Source: Paraburkholderia atlantica
Lineage (GTDB): Bacteria; Pseudomonadota; Gammaproteobacteria; Burkholderiales; Burkholderiaceae
DNA: 64,000 nt
Direction of reading: 5' to 3'
Assembly: GCF_009362785.1 (NCBI RefSeq)
Contig: NZ_WHNQ01000030.1
Coordinates: forward strand, 26,712 to 90,711
Both the position numbers and the translations under genes were made by a program. Shown one piece after another: positions 17,348 through 25,843 of the stretch (its first letter is position 1; each line of letters starts with the position of its first letter). The notes under the pieces were generated by a model, which saw only the letters and a program-made list of their open reading frames with translations, was not told the DNA's origin and did no database searches.

Positions 17348-17911
17348 ATGAACGACCGCGCAACGCAATCCGCTTCGGACGACACGAAGCCAACCGCCCC
17401 GCGCGAAAACGCGAGAACACCCGACGCGCTCGCGCTGCTCGAAGCCGATCACCGTGCCGTCGAAAAACTGTTCGACGCCTTCGGCAAATCGCGCGGTGAC
17501 GAGCGCGACACGCTCGAAGCGAAAGCCGCGTTGGCGCAGCGTGCCTGCAAAGAACTGACGATGCATACGATCATCGAGGAAGAACTGTTGTATCCGGCCG
17601 CGCAGCAAGCACTGCCCGACGACGACAAGCTCGATGTCGATGAAGCCTACGTCGAGCATTTTCTGGTGAAGACGCTAATCGCGAAGTTCACGACGCTGAA
17701 GCCGGGCGACAAGGGCTTCGACGCGACCTTCAAGGTCATGTCCGAACTGGTGCGGCATCACGTCGAGGAGGAGGAAGGCGAACTCTTTCCGGCCTTACGC
17801 CGCACCGGCTGCGATCTCGCCGCGCTCGGCAAAAAGATCGCGGCCCGCAAGGAAACGCTGCAAGCCAAGCTGGATCAGGCGGGCAGTCGCGCGGTCGGCG
17901 ACAAGACCTGA
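17348..17911 (+). CDS. Hemerythrin HHE-domain protein
   Basis: A 187-residue soluble protein. A four-helix HHE cation-binding domain spans about residues 28-155: LLEADHRAVEKLF, MHTIIEEELLYPAA, EAYVEHFLVKTL, and VRHHVEEEEGELFP give the His and Glu ligands of a di-iron site. Such proteins bind oxygen or nitric oxide or buffer iron. A strong AAAGGAG lies seven bases before the ATG. The N-terminal 25 residues are low-complexity and charged. A hairpin with a short T run follows at 17944. Confidence 0.92.
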   Translation: MNDRATQSASDDTKPTAPRENARTPDALALLEADHRAVEKLFDAFGKSRGDERDTLEAKAALAQRACKELTMHTIIEEELLYPAAQQALPDDDKLDVDEAYVEHFLVKTLIAKFTTLKPGDKGFDATFKVMSELVRHHVEEEEGELFPALRRTGCDLAALGKKIAARKETLQAKLDQAGSRAVGDKT

Positions 17912-17943
17912 TTGGAGCCCAAAGGCGTTGCTGCGACGGCTCT

Positions 17944-17967
17944 GTCCGTAAGTCGATGCTTACGGAC
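17944..17967 (+). terminator. Possible terminator hairpin after hemerythrin gene
   Basis: GTCCGTAAG and CTTACGGAC form a perfect nine-base stem with a six-base loop, 33 bases after the hemerythrin stop. Only a short TTTT follows, about ten bases downstream, so termination would be weak. It could instead be a regulatory site for the next gene. Confidence 0.45.
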
Positions 17968-18046
17968 GAACGCACCCTTTTACATGTCCATTAACATCGA
18001 TTTCAGGAGGGCGAAACAGGATCGCCTGATGCAGGCAGGGAGAGCC

Positions 18047-18319
18047 ATGTCAAGGAGAAAGCTGAAACTGACGCAATACCCGGCGGCAGCGGTCGCCTCG
18101 CGCGATGACTTTTCGATCTACGTCACCGCGCGACGCAGCGCCGATGGACGATTCTATGCCGATCTGCTGGTGAGCCGTAAAGTGGATGGCCGCCGTCTGT
18201 TCCCGTTCGACGGCGCGCCCGAAGTCGGTCCGTTCAACAGCATCGAGGAAGCGCGGCTCGCCGCCGAAGAATACGGCGCGCGGATCGTGGCGGCCGACCT
18301 TGCCTGTCCGGAGGCGTGA
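18047..18319 (+). CDS. DUF6723-type small protein
   Basis: A 90-residue protein starting MSRRKLKLTQYPAAAV, then an FSIYVTARRSADGRFYADLLV strand set and an EEARLAAEEYGARIV helix. This matches my memory of DUF6723 proteins, which are common in Burkholderiaceae and of unknown function. GGGAGAG sits just upstream of the chosen ATG. The open frame extends upstream to 17912 through the intergenic hairpin, which is not credible coding sequence. Confidence 0.75.
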   Translation: MSRRKLKLTQYPAAAVASRDDFSIYVTARRSADGRFYADLLVSRKVDGRRLFPFDGAPEVGPFNSIEEARLAAEEYGARIVAADLACPEA

Positions 18320-18563
18320 GCGCGCGGCCCGGTTAGCGCGCGGCGCCCCGCCGCGCTGACGACGGCATCCCCATCAAACGCTTGTCCCGGTTCACCACCG
18401 GCACACGGTGGAGTTGTGCGCCCGCCGCTCTCTTGCGATGGTGCTATCGACCCAACGCGCACCGCGCGGAACAACCCTTGCTCGCTTGTCGCTCGCCGTC
18501 ATTTCGGACCCGGCGCGCGCGGCGCCGTGCCGCGGCATCGCTTACGTTCTCGGAGAAACGCAT

Positions 18564-18830
18564 ATGGACAAGGAACTCGAAGCCCGCATCCGCACGCGGG
18601 CGTATCAGATCTGGGAAAACGATCCGTCGCCGGAAGGGAGAGCCGACGACCATTGGGAGGAAGCGCGCCGGCAGATCGAGGCGGAAGGCGCGGCCGCGCC
18701 GCAGGAGCCGACTGATCAGTCCGCCGATCGCGACCGCGGCTCGCGCATCGCGCCCGAAGAGCAACTGCAGGAAATGCCGGGCGACGACATCGAACCCTCG
18801 AAGCGAGCCAAACGCCCGCGCGCTGGATAA
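18564..18830 (+). CDS. DUF2934 small protein
   Basis: An 88-residue acidic protein. The N-terminal 35 residues (ELEARIRTRAYQIWENDPSP, then EGRADDHWEEARRQIE) are the DUF2934 signature, with an AYxIWExxGxPxGRxxxHWxxA-like pattern. The rest is charged and probably disordered. GGAG lies eight bases before the ATG at 18564; the frame opens earlier but without conservation. Function unknown; these proteins are frequent in Burkholderiales and Rhizobiales and often sit near stress genes, as here. It converges on nadE with a 14-base gap. Confidence 0.82.
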   Translation: MDKELEARIRTRAYQIWENDPSPEGRADDHWEEARRQIEAEGAAAPQEPTDQSADRDRGSRIAPEEQLQEMPGDDIEPSKRAKRPRAG

Positions 18831-18844
18831 GCGGGCCCCGCGCT

Positions 18845-19705
18845 CTACACCGGCGCCGACGATCGCGTCGGCGCCACCGGCAGCGCGCGTTTGTGGCGCG
18901 TTGCCATGTAAAAGCGGCGAATCGTCGTCAATACTTCGTCGCTGACCGGCTTGCCTTCGAGGAAGTCGTCGATGTCCTGATAACTGATGCCGTAGCTGTC
19001 CTCGTCCGGTTTTTGCGGCGTCAGCGATTCGAGGTCCGCGGTCGGCACTTTGTCGACGAGCCGCTCCGATGCGCCGAGCGCATGCGCGAGCGCTCGCACG
19101 CGGCGCTTCGTCAGACCAGCGAGCGGCAGGATATCGGCGCCGCCGTCGCCGAACTTCGTGAAAAAGCCCATCAGCGATTCGGCCGCGTGGTCGGTGCCGA
19201 TCACCACGCCGACCCGCGCGCCCGCAATCGCGTATTGCGCGATCATGCGTTGCCGCGCCTTGATATTGCCGAGCACGAAGTCTTCATGAAAGTCGTCGAC
19301 GTACTGCACGTTGCCGCGTTTCAGAGAAGACAGCATCGCGTCGGCGGGCTCCTTGATGTTGACCGTCAGCGTTTCGTCGGGGCGGATGAACGCAAGGGCG
19401 GCCGCGGCGTCTTCTTCGTCGCGTTGGCTGCCGTACGGTAGACGCACCGCGACGAAGTGCGCTTCGTAGCCGGTTGCGCGCAGACGTTCGACGGCAAGCT
19501 GCGCGAGGCGTCCGGCAGTCGACGAATCGACGCCGCCGCTGATACCAAGCACATAGGTGTGCAAGCCTTGCGACGCCAGGTAGTCGCCGAGGAAGGCAAT
19601 ACGCCGCTCGCGCTCGCTGTCGACGTCGAAATCGCGCTCGACGCCGAGTTCGTCAGTTACTGCCTGCTGCCACGCGTGGGTGTCGAAGGAGGAGTGCAGA
19701 TTCAT
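18845..19705 (-). CDS. nadE: Ammonia-dependent NAD+ synthetase
   Basis: A 286-residue cytoplasmic enzyme that amidates nicotinate adenine dinucleotide to NAD+ using ATP and ammonia. The ATP-pyrophosphatase P-loop LGISGGVDSSTAGRL is near residue 54. Further family motifs are GNIKARQRM, GTDHAAESLMGFFTKFGDGGADI and KVPTADLE. There is no N-terminal glutaminase domain, so ammonia is the nitrogen donor. The ATG at 19705 gives the standard E. coli-like N-terminus; the frame extends further upstream into the next gene. It lies 14 bases after pncC, so ammonia-releasing PncC and ammonia-using NadE are made together. Confidence 0.95.
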   Translation of the reverse strand: MNLHSSFDTHAWQQAVTDELGVERDFDVDSERERRIAFLGDYLASQGLHTYVLGISGGVDSSTAGRLAQLAVERLRATGYEAHFVAVRLPYGSQRDEEDAAAALAFIRPDETLTVNIKEPADAMLSSLKRGNVQYVDDFHEDFVLGNIKARQRMIAQYAIAGARVGVVIGTDHAAESLMGFFTKFGDGGADILPLAGLTKRRVRALAHALGASERLVDKVPTADLESLTPQKPDEDSYGISYQDIDDFLEGKPVSDEVLTTIRRFYMATRHKRALPVAPTRSSAPV

Positions 19706-19719
19706 CGTTCGGTCTCTCT

Positions 19720-20244
19720 TCAGTGGTTCCGCTCGATGCGCGGGAGTTGATCGAAGTAATGCTCGACGCGCGACAGCGCATACAGCGCGGCGGCCGAACG
19801 CACGTCGTTGCGATCGCCTGGAAAGCGCCGCGTCTCGGCGAACGTGACGAACTGATCGCCGGCCCGTCGAAACGACCATGCGAAGCATTGCGTGCCCGGT
19901 GGCGGGCCGTCAGCCGAGCCGCCATGCGCGCCGCCATCGGCAAGCCCCGTGTTCGATACCGCGATGTCGGCGCAGCAGCCTTCCTGACTTAGCGCGCCCT
20001 CGGCCATTTCGCGCGCGACCGCCTCGCTGGTGAGCCCGTATTGCTTCATCGTGCTTTCCCGCACACCGAGAAAGCCTGCTTTGCCTGATGGCGAGTAGCT
20101 GACGAAGCCGACATCGAGACACGCGCCGCTACCCGGCACGCTAGCCAGATACGACGCGATCTGGCCGCCGGTGCAGGATTCGGCGGTTGCGAGCTTCAGA
20201 CCTCGCGAGCTGAGGAAAGACACGACTTGCATCGGAATGTTCAT
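19720..20244 (-). CDS. pncC: Nicotinamide-nucleotide amidohydrolase, CinA C-terminal type
   Basis: A 174-residue protein matching the CinA C-terminal domain: LATAESCTGGQIASYLASVPGSG, then VSYSPSGKAGFLGV, then EMAEGALSQEG, then AVSNTGLADGG. PncC deamidates NMN to nicotinate mononucleotide in the pyridine nucleotide cycle. It overlaps nothing and ends 14 bases upstream of nadE on the same strand, forming an NAD-recycling unit. The ATG at 20244 is chosen; the open frame runs further upstream, antisense to the next gene. A weak AAGG precedes it. Confidence 0.9.
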   Translation of the reverse strand: MNIPMQVVSFLSSRGLKLATAESCTGGQIASYLASVPGSGACLDVGFVSYSPSGKAGFLGVRESTMKQYGLTSEAVAREMAEGALSQEGCCADIAVSNTGLADGGAHGGSADGPPPGTQCFAWSFRRAGDQFVTFAETRRFPGDRNDVRSAAALYALSRVEHYFDQLPRIERNH

Positions 20245-20461
20245 GATTTGAGCCTTTGTTGTGCGACGGATTCGGACCGGCGTTTCGTTGGTGCAAAAGC
20301 TCAGCAAGGATCGGTCCGCGCGTGCTTCACGTTTCGCGCATCGCCATCGGTTCAAGCCGGCGGTATGCTCATTGCTGAAGCGTGGAAGAGCAGCGGACTC
20401 GCGCGCGGCCCCGCCGCGATGCGGGGCGCGCGCAGCGCTGCGCATTCGCGAGGAGGCGGCG

Positions 20462-22531
20462 ATGGGCGATTTCGACGAAGCGCGCGCATGGATGGTCGAA
20501 CGGCAAATCGTGCAACGCGGCGTGCGCGACGACTTCGTGATCGAGGCGATGCGGCGTGTGCCACGCGAAGCGTTCGTGCCGTTCGATCTGCGCGAATTCG
20601 CGTATGACGATACGCCGCTGCCGATCGGCGGCGAACAGTCGATCTCGCAGCCGTACATCGTCGCGAAGATGCTTGCGGCCGCCGAATTGCAGCCCGGCGA
20701 TCGTGTGCTCGACATCGGTACGGGCTCCGGCTATGCGGCCGCGATCGCCGCGGAGATCGCGGGCCGGGTGGATTCGATCGAGCGCGACGCGAGCCTCGCC
20801 GAGGGCGCGCGCGAGCGCTTGCAGCGGCTCGGCTACGAGAACGTCGAAGTGCATGTCGGCGACGGCACCGCGGGTCTGGCCGCGCATGCACCGTACAACG
20901 CGATCATCGCGGCGGCGGGCGGGCCGCGGGTGCCGCAGGCGCTGCGCGTGCAGCTCGCGGTCGGCGGACGGCTCGTGATGCCGGTCGGCAGCAGTCCGAG
21001 CCGTCAGCGGCTCGTGAAGATCGTGCGGCGCGACGAACACGACTACGACGAACACGCATTCGCCGACGTGCGCTTCGTACCGCTCGTCGGCGACGACGGC
21101 TGGCCGGCGCCAGGCGGCGTGCCACATGCGGATTCGCGACCCACGCCTGAGCCGCTTGCATCCACGCCGGCCACACCTGAGCCAGCCGCACTTACGCCGG
21201 CCGCACCTGAAGCGGCCGCGCCTGAGCCAGCCGCGCTCGAACTCGCGCTTCGCGATGCGGCCGAACCGTTGCCCGACATCGATTCGGCCGAATTCGCGGC
21301 GTCTTTCGACCGGTTCGCCGGGCGGCGCGTCGTGCTGCTCGGCGAGGCCAGTCACGGCACGTCGGAGTTCTATCGCGCGCGGGCGGCGATCACGCGCCGC
21401 CTCGTCGAGCGGCACGGTTTTTCGATGATCGCGGTCGAGGCCGACTGGCCCGATGCCGCGATCATCGACCGGCATGTGCGCGACCGGCCGATGCCCGGCG
21501 AGCGGTCTCGACCGTTTCGCCGCTTTCCGACCTGGATGTGGCGCAACACCGACTTCATGGGCTTCGTCGCGTGGTTGCGCTCGCACAATGCGTTGCACCG
21601 CGACAGCGAGACGCGCTTTTACGGGCTCGACATTTACAGCCTGTCCGAATCGATCGACGCTGTGCTGCGCTATCTCGACAGCGTCGACCCGGCCGCGGCG
21701 CGCATCGCGCGCGAGCGTTATGGATGCCTCAGTCCGTGGCAGAAAGACCCGGCCGTGTATGGGCGCGCCGCGTTGAGCGGCGGCTACGCGCAGTGCGAAG
21801 AGCACGTGATCGCCCAGCTCGGCGATCTGCTGAAAAGCCGGCTCGACTATGCGCGGGAAGACGGCGAACGCTTCCTCGACGCGGCGCAGAACGCGCGGCT
21901 CGTCGCTGTCGCCGAACACTACTATCGCGCGATGTATTACGGTGGGCCGCAAAGCTGGAATTTGCGCGACACGCATATGTTCGACACGCTGCGTCATGCG
22001 CTCGACAGTCGCGGGCCGCAGGCGCGTGTGGTCGTGTGGGCGCATAACTCGCATATCGGCGACGCGAGCGCCACGCAGATGGGCCGCGTGCAGGACGAGA
22101 TCAATCTGGGCCAGCTGTGCCGCGCGCAGTTCGGCGACGCGGCGGCGCTGATCGGCTTCGGCACGCACAGCGGCACGGTTGCCGCGGCCAGTGACTGGGG
22201 CGGACCGATGGAAGTGAAGACCGTGCGGCCATCGCTCGATGGCAGCGTCGAATTCAGCATGCACGGCACGGGCCTCGCGCGCTTCCTGCTCGACCTGCGG
22301 CCCGGCGTGCACGACGCGCTGCGTGAACGGCTGCGCGCGCCGCTGCTGGAGCGGTTCATCGGCGTCATCTATCGTCCGGAGACGGAGCGGTATAGCCACT
22401 ACGCGGAAGCCTCGCTGGCCGAGCAGTTCGATGCGTTCGTGTGGTTCGATCGCACCAGCGCGGTGACCGCGCTGCCCGTTTCCGCCGACGAGAAATACCA
22501 CGCGGCGGAGACTTTTCCATTCGGTGTGTGA
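20462..22531 (+). CDS. Fusion of protein-L-isoaspartate methyltransferase and erythromycin-esterase-family domain
   Basis: A 689-residue fusion. Residues 1-215 are a PCMT domain: MVERQIVQRGV start, GEQSISQPYIVAKM, SAM loop VLDIGTGSGYAAAI, and GRLVMPVGSS. PCMT methylates damaged L-isoaspartyl residues for repair. Residues about 219-275 are a Pro/Ala/Glu-rich linker with repeated PEPAA-like units. From about residue 275 an erythromycin-esterase-family domain follows: LLGEASHGTSEFY, VEADWPDA, WMWRN, FYGLDIYS, VVWAHNSHIGD. The family includes macrolide-ring esterases, but most members have unknown substrates. GAGGAGG lies six bases before the ATG. Divergent from pncC. I recall both domains next to each other in other genomes, but cannot confirm how common the fusion is. 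Confidence 0.92.
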   Translation: MGDFDEARAWMVERQIVQRGVRDDFVIEAMRRVPREAFVPFDLREFAYDDTPLPIGGEQSISQPYIVAKMLAAAELQPGDRVLDIGTGSGYAAAIAAEIAGRVDSIERDASLAEGARERLQRLGYENVEVHVGDGTAGLAAHAPYNAIIAAAGGPRVPQALRVQLAVGGRLVMPVGSSPSRQRLVKIVRRDEHDYDEHAFADVRFVPLVGDDGWPAPGGVPHADSRPTPEPLASTPATPEPAALTPAAPEAAAPEPAALELALRDAAEPLPDIDSAEFAASFDRFAGRRVVLLGEASHGTSEFYRARAAITRRLVERHGFSMIAVEADWPDAAIIDRHVRDRPMPGERSRPFRRFPTWMWRNTDFMGFVAWLRSHNALHRDSETRFYGLDIYSLSESIDAVLRYLDSVDPAAARIARERYGCLSPWQKDPAVYGRAALSGGYAQCEEHVIAQLGDLLKSRLDYAREDGERFLDAAQNARLVAVAEHYYRAMYYGGPQSWNLRDTHMFDTLRHALDSRGPQARVVVWAHNSHIGDASATQMGRVQDEINLGQLCRAQFGDAAALIGFGTHSGTVAAASDWGGPMEVKTVRPSLDGSVEFSMHGTGLARFLLDLRPGVHDALRERLRAPLLERFIGVIYRPETERYSHYAEASLAEQFDAFVWFDRTSAVTALPVSADEKYHAAETFPFGV

Positions 22532-22598
22532 GCGAGGAACGCGGCTTGCAACGGAGCGGACAGGCATATCCAGCTTGTCCGAACCGAGGGAGCCGCAC

Positions 22599-22919
22599 AT
22601 GAACAAGGTTGTACAGCGCTTGGCCATCGTCGCGATGTTCAGTGTTGCGAGTGACTTCGTCTGTGCGCAAGCCGTCGAGCGGGCCGCGCCTCAGCCGGCT
22701 GTCGCCCGCCAAGCGTTGCTATTCGCGCAAGCCGGCAAGGACGCGGGCACCGAAGGCGGCGCGGGCGCGGCGGGCCATTCGGGCACGCCGCCTGGCGAAC
22801 TGAGCCGCGACCAGACGAACCGCGAGCAGGCGGGGCGCGCGAACCAGGCCGCGGCTCAGCACGGATCGCGCAGTCAGCAGGGCGCGAGCGCGCCCCGCGG
22901 TGCCAGCAGCGCGCGCTAG
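22599..22919 (+). CDS. Small exported protein of unknown function
   Basis: A 106-residue protein. The N-terminus MNKVVQRLAIVAMFSVASDF followed by VCAQA fits a signal peptide cleaved near residue 24. The mature part is low-complexity, rich in Ala, Gly, Gln, Ser and Arg, and probably disordered. GAGGGAG precedes the ATG. It lies 67 bases after the PCMT fusion on the same strand and 51 bases before the antiporter gene. I do not recognise a family. Confidence 0.65.
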   Translation: MNKVVQRLAIVAMFSVASDFVCAQAVERAAPQPAVARQALLFAQAGKDAGTEGGAGAAGHSGTPPGELSRDQTNREQAGRANQAAAQHGSRSQQGASAPRGASSAR

Positions 22920-22970
22920 CGGCGACGCGGCCCGGCTGCCGCCGTCGCCGCTCGTGCGCGCGATTCCACC

Positions 22971-24275
22971 ATGAGAGACGAACCGGTCTGGTTCCTGCTG
23001 ATCGGCGCGCTGCTCACGTTCATGGCGGTCGCGCGCGGGCCGATCCGCCGCTTGCCGCTAACCGGCGCAATGATCTATCTGCTGGTCGGCGTGGCGGTCG
23101 GGCCGGCCGTGTCCGGGCTTGTCGGTGTCGATCTGCTCCGCAATACCGTGCTGCTCGCGACGCTCGCCGAAGTCGGGCTGGTCGTGTCGCTGTTCTCGAT
23201 CGGCATGCATCTGCGCGTGCGGCTGCGCAATCCGCTGTGGTGGTTGCCGCTGCGGCTCGGCGGGCCCGCGATGATCGTCACCGTCGCCTTGATGTTCGGC
23301 TTCACCGCCTTGCTGACCGGACGCGCGGACGGCGCGGCGTTGTTCCTCGCGGCCGCGCTGGCGCCGACCGACCCGGTGCTCGCCAACGAGCTGCGCGTGA
23401 CGCAGGCCGGCGACGACGAACCCGTGCGCTTCGCGTTGTCGGGTGAGGGCGGCCTCAACGACGGCGCCGCCTATCCGTTTGCGGTGCTGGGCCTGACGCT
23501 TGCCGGCGCGAGGCTGTTCGGCTCCGGCAGCGGCGTGCATTTCGTCGGCTCGGTGCTGTGGGGGATCGTCAGCGCGCTCGTGATCGGCTGCGTATTCGCG
23601 ATCGTGTTCGCGCGCGCGATTTTCTTTCTGCGCACCCGCTACGGCGAAGCGATCGGTCTCGACGGCTTTCTCGCGCTAGGGCTGATGGCGACGTCGTACG
23701 GCGCCGCGCTGCTGCTGCACGCGTACGCGTTCGTCGCGGTATTCGTGGCGGGCGTCACCGTGCGTCACGAGGAATTGCGCTCGACCGGCGACAAGAATCC
23801 GTCCGAAGTGCTCGACGAGGTGCAGCACGGCGAACAGGCCGATGTCGCCAAAGACCCGGAAAAGGCGCATGCGATCCTCGCCGAATCGATGATGGGCTTC
23901 ACGCGCGAAATGGAGCGGCTCGCGGAGTTGTCGCTGATGCTGATCATCGGCTGCGTCGTGTCCGCGCATTGGCGCGAGATGCTCGACGTGCGCGCAGTGT
24001 TGCCCGCGGTGTTTCTGTTTTTCGTCGCGCGGCCGCTGTCCGTCGTCGTCGCGATGATGGGTGCCCGCATCGACAACAGCCAGCGGTATCTGATGGCATG
24101 GATGGGGATTCGCGGTGTCGGCGCGTTTTACTACCTGATGTTCGGCCTCGAATACGCGCGCGGCGCGATGACGCCGCTGCTGCCCGCGGTGCTGGATGCG
24201 ATCGTGTTGTCGGTGCTGCTGCATGGGTCGACCGCGAACTATCTGTTGCGGCGGTATTTCGACCGGCGTCGGTGA
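22971..24275 (+). CDS. Cation:proton antiporter (CPA family)
   Basis: A 434-residue inner-membrane protein with about 12 hydrophobic segments. Features of the Na+(K+)/H+ exchanger fold are seen: an initial GPIRRLPLTGAMIYLLVGVAVGP, a LAAALAPTDPVLANE segment with the conserved acidic residue of the ion site, and SGEGGLNDGAAYPF. A charged cytoplasmic loop lies near residues 270-310. It would exchange monovalent cations for protons in pH or salt homeostasis. No clear ribosome site is seen before the ATG at 22971. It probably belongs with the preceding small exported gene. Confidence 0.9.
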   Translation: MRDEPVWFLLIGALLTFMAVARGPIRRLPLTGAMIYLLVGVAVGPAVSGLVGVDLLRNTVLLATLAEVGLVVSLFSIGMHLRVRLRNPLWWLPLRLGGPAMIVTVALMFGFTALLTGRADGAALFLAAALAPTDPVLANELRVTQAGDDEPVRFALSGEGGLNDGAAYPFAVLGLTLAGARLFGSGSGVHFVGSVLWGIVSALVIGCVFAIVFARAIFFLRTRYGEAIGLDGFLALGLMATSYGAALLLHAYAFVAVFVAGVTVRHEELRSTGDKNPSEVLDEVQHGEQADVAKDPEKAHAILAESMMGFTREMERLAELSLMLIIGCVVSAHWREMLDVRAVLPAVFLFFVARPLSVVVAMMGARIDNSQRYLMAWMGIRGVGAFYYLMFGLEYARGAMTPLLPAVLDAIVLSVLLHGSTANYLLRRYFDRRR

Positions 24276-24507
24276 ATGAAGCGGCGGGCGCGATGTCGCG
24301 CGTTGGTTGTCGCGCGGCGCTCTGGCTGGCTCCGGTTTGCCGCTCCTTGTATCGCAATGTATCCGCGCGGCCCGCAGATACGTGCGCATACCAAATCCGC
24401 TGATCCAGACACATGCTAGATACGTCGGCGCGTTCAAATACGTCCAACGCAAGTTCGCCCCGGATTTGCAGACCTGAATATCACTGGATCAACAGGAGTA
24501 AGCCAGC

Positions 24508-24924
24508 ATGACCCGCATCGAAAACGTGCTGTACACCGGCAAAACCCACACGACCGGCGGCCGCGAAGGCGCCGCGCGCAGCTCGGACGGCCGTCTCGAC
24601 ATCAAGCTGTCGTCGCCCGGCACCTCGGGCGTTGGAACGAACCCCGAGCAGTTGCTGGCCGCCGGCTGGTCGGCGTGTTACATCGGTGCGCTCGGATTGG
24701 CGGCGCGCGCGCTGCACCTTTCGTTGCCTGCCGATACGAGCGTCGATGCCGAAATCGATCTCGGCACCACCGATGGCGCCTATTTCCTTCAGGCGCGTCT
24801 GTTCGTCAGTATTCCCGGTGTCGAGCGTGACGTGGCGCGCGCGTTGATCGAGCGCGCGCATCAGACCTGCCCGTATTCGAAGGCGTTGCGCGGTAACGTG
24901 GATGTGCAAACTACGCTCGTTTGA
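24508..24924 (+). CDS. ohr: Organic hydroperoxide resistance protein, Ohr/OsmC family
   Basis: A 138-residue thiol peroxidase. The two catalytic cysteines are present: C57 in GWSACYIGAL and C121 in HQTCPYSKA. The N-terminus (VLYTGKTHTTGGREG) and the PGTSGVGTNPEQL loop are Ohr-like rather than OsmC-like. Ohr reduces organic and fatty-acid hydroperoxides using lipoylated proteins. AGGAG precedes the ATG by nine bases. No adjacent MarR-type OhrR gene is present. A terminator hairpin follows. Confidence 0.93.
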   Translation: MTRIENVLYTGKTHTTGGREGAARSSDGRLDIKLSSPGTSGVGTNPEQLLAAGWSACYIGALGLAARALHLSLPADTSVDAEIDLGTTDGAYFLQARLFVSIPGVERDVARALIERAHQTCPYSKALRGNVDVQTTLV

Positions 24925-24945
24925 GCGTCGGTCGGGGTAGTTTGT

Positions 24946-24989
24946 GGCGGCGCCGCGCTGAAGCATCGGGCGCGGCTCCGCCTTTTCTG
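24946..24989 (+). terminator. Rho-independent terminator after ohr
   Basis: GGCGGCGCCGCGC (24946-24958) pairs with GCGCGGCTCCGCC (24970-24982) with one mismatch; TTTTCTGTT follows. It lies 22 bases after the ohr stop and fits an intrinsic terminator for the plus strand. Confidence 0.7.
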
Positions 24990-25067
24990 TTACGCGCCGC
25001 TTCCTTCCACGCGGTCGCGCAGAGCCGATCGAGTTCCGCGCTCGTGAGGCTCGCGCGGCGCGGACGG

Positions 25068-25802
25068 CTACGCCGCAGGCGCAACGGACGCCCCGGCGAT
25101 CCCATGCCGGGCGAGCGATGCCGCCACGAAGCCCGACGCCTTCACCTCTTCGACAAACGAACGCAGCGCCTGAGCCGCCGCTTCGCCGCGGCTCTTCGGA
25201 ACGCCCATCGCCTGCCGGATCACCATGAAGCGCTCGTCGAGCAGCCGCAGCCCGGCCGTTTGCTTCGCATCGGCTTCGAGTTGCTGCTTCACGCCCGCCG
25301 CCACTTCCAGCTGCTGCTCGATAAATGTCGGCACGACACTCGGCGAACTCGGCGCGCGCACGATCTGCGCGGCTTTCAACTCGCGTGTGAGGAACAGATC
25401 GTACGCGCTGCCTTTGCCGACGACGACCCGGTTGTGCGGCTGATCCACGTCTTGATTCGACCGCACCGGCGAGTCGTCGCGCACCAGATAGAAGCCCTCG
25501 ATCAGTACATACGGCGCCGTGAATTCAATCGTTTCGCCGCGCGATGGATCGATCGCGAAGAAGCCGAAATCCGCGCGTTCCTCGCTGACGGCCTGCACCG
25601 ATTTGGCGGCGGTATCGAACACCACCAGTTCCAGTTCGACGCCTAGTTTCGCGGCGAACGCGCGCGCGAGATCGATCGATACACCGAACGGCTCGCCGGA
25701 CTGGTCATGGCGATTGGCGAGGATCGGATTGCCGAGATTGATCGATGCGCGCAGCTTGCCTGTGGGCGTGAAGGCGGCGGAGACGGAGGAGTCGATGGTC
25801 AT
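25068..25802 (-). CDS. Solute-binding-fold (SBP family 3) protein lacking a signal peptide
   Basis: A 244-residue protein with the type 3 solute-binding fold: GKLRASINLGNPILA, a GVSIDLARAFAAKLGVELE strand-helix, ADFGFFAIDPSRGETIEFTAPY, and a second-lobe VGKGSAYDLFLTREL. These are hallmarks of amino-acid-binding proteins of ABC transporters. The N-terminus is hydrophilic from the ATG, and no export signal or lipobox is visible, nor are transporter genes adjacent. It may be cytoplasmic or use an unrecognised upstream start. It lies 41 bases after a GntR regulator on the same strand, so the pair is likely an operon. Confidence 0.8.
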   Translation of the reverse strand: MTIDSSVSAAFTPTGKLRASINLGNPILANRHDQSGEPFGVSIDLARAFAAKLGVELELVVFDTAAKSVQAVSEERADFGFFAIDPSRGETIEFTAPYVLIEGFYLVRDDSPVRSNQDVDQPHNRVVVGKGSAYDLFLTRELKAAQIVRAPSSPSVVPTFIEQQLEVAAGVKQQLEADAKQTAGLRLLDERFMVIRQAMGVPKSRGEAAAQALRSFVEEVKASGFVAASLARHGIAGASVAPAA

Positions 25803-25843
25803 AAAGGTTCTCGTGGCGACCGCCTTCAGGGCGAACAGCGGTC

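Noticed and set aside
16316..17659. 447-residue frame overlapping the GT4 gene
   Set aside because: Out of frame with the conserved glycosyltransferase and without motifs; also overlaps the hemerythrin gene on the other strand.
18408..18563. N-terminal extension of the DUF2934 protein
   Set aside because: The added 52 residues are not conserved-looking, and a good ribosome site precedes the ATG at 18564.
20369..22627. 752-residue open frame antisense to the PCMT/erythromycin esterase fusion
   Set aside because: Shadow of the sense gene, with Arg/Ala/His-rich composition and no domain.
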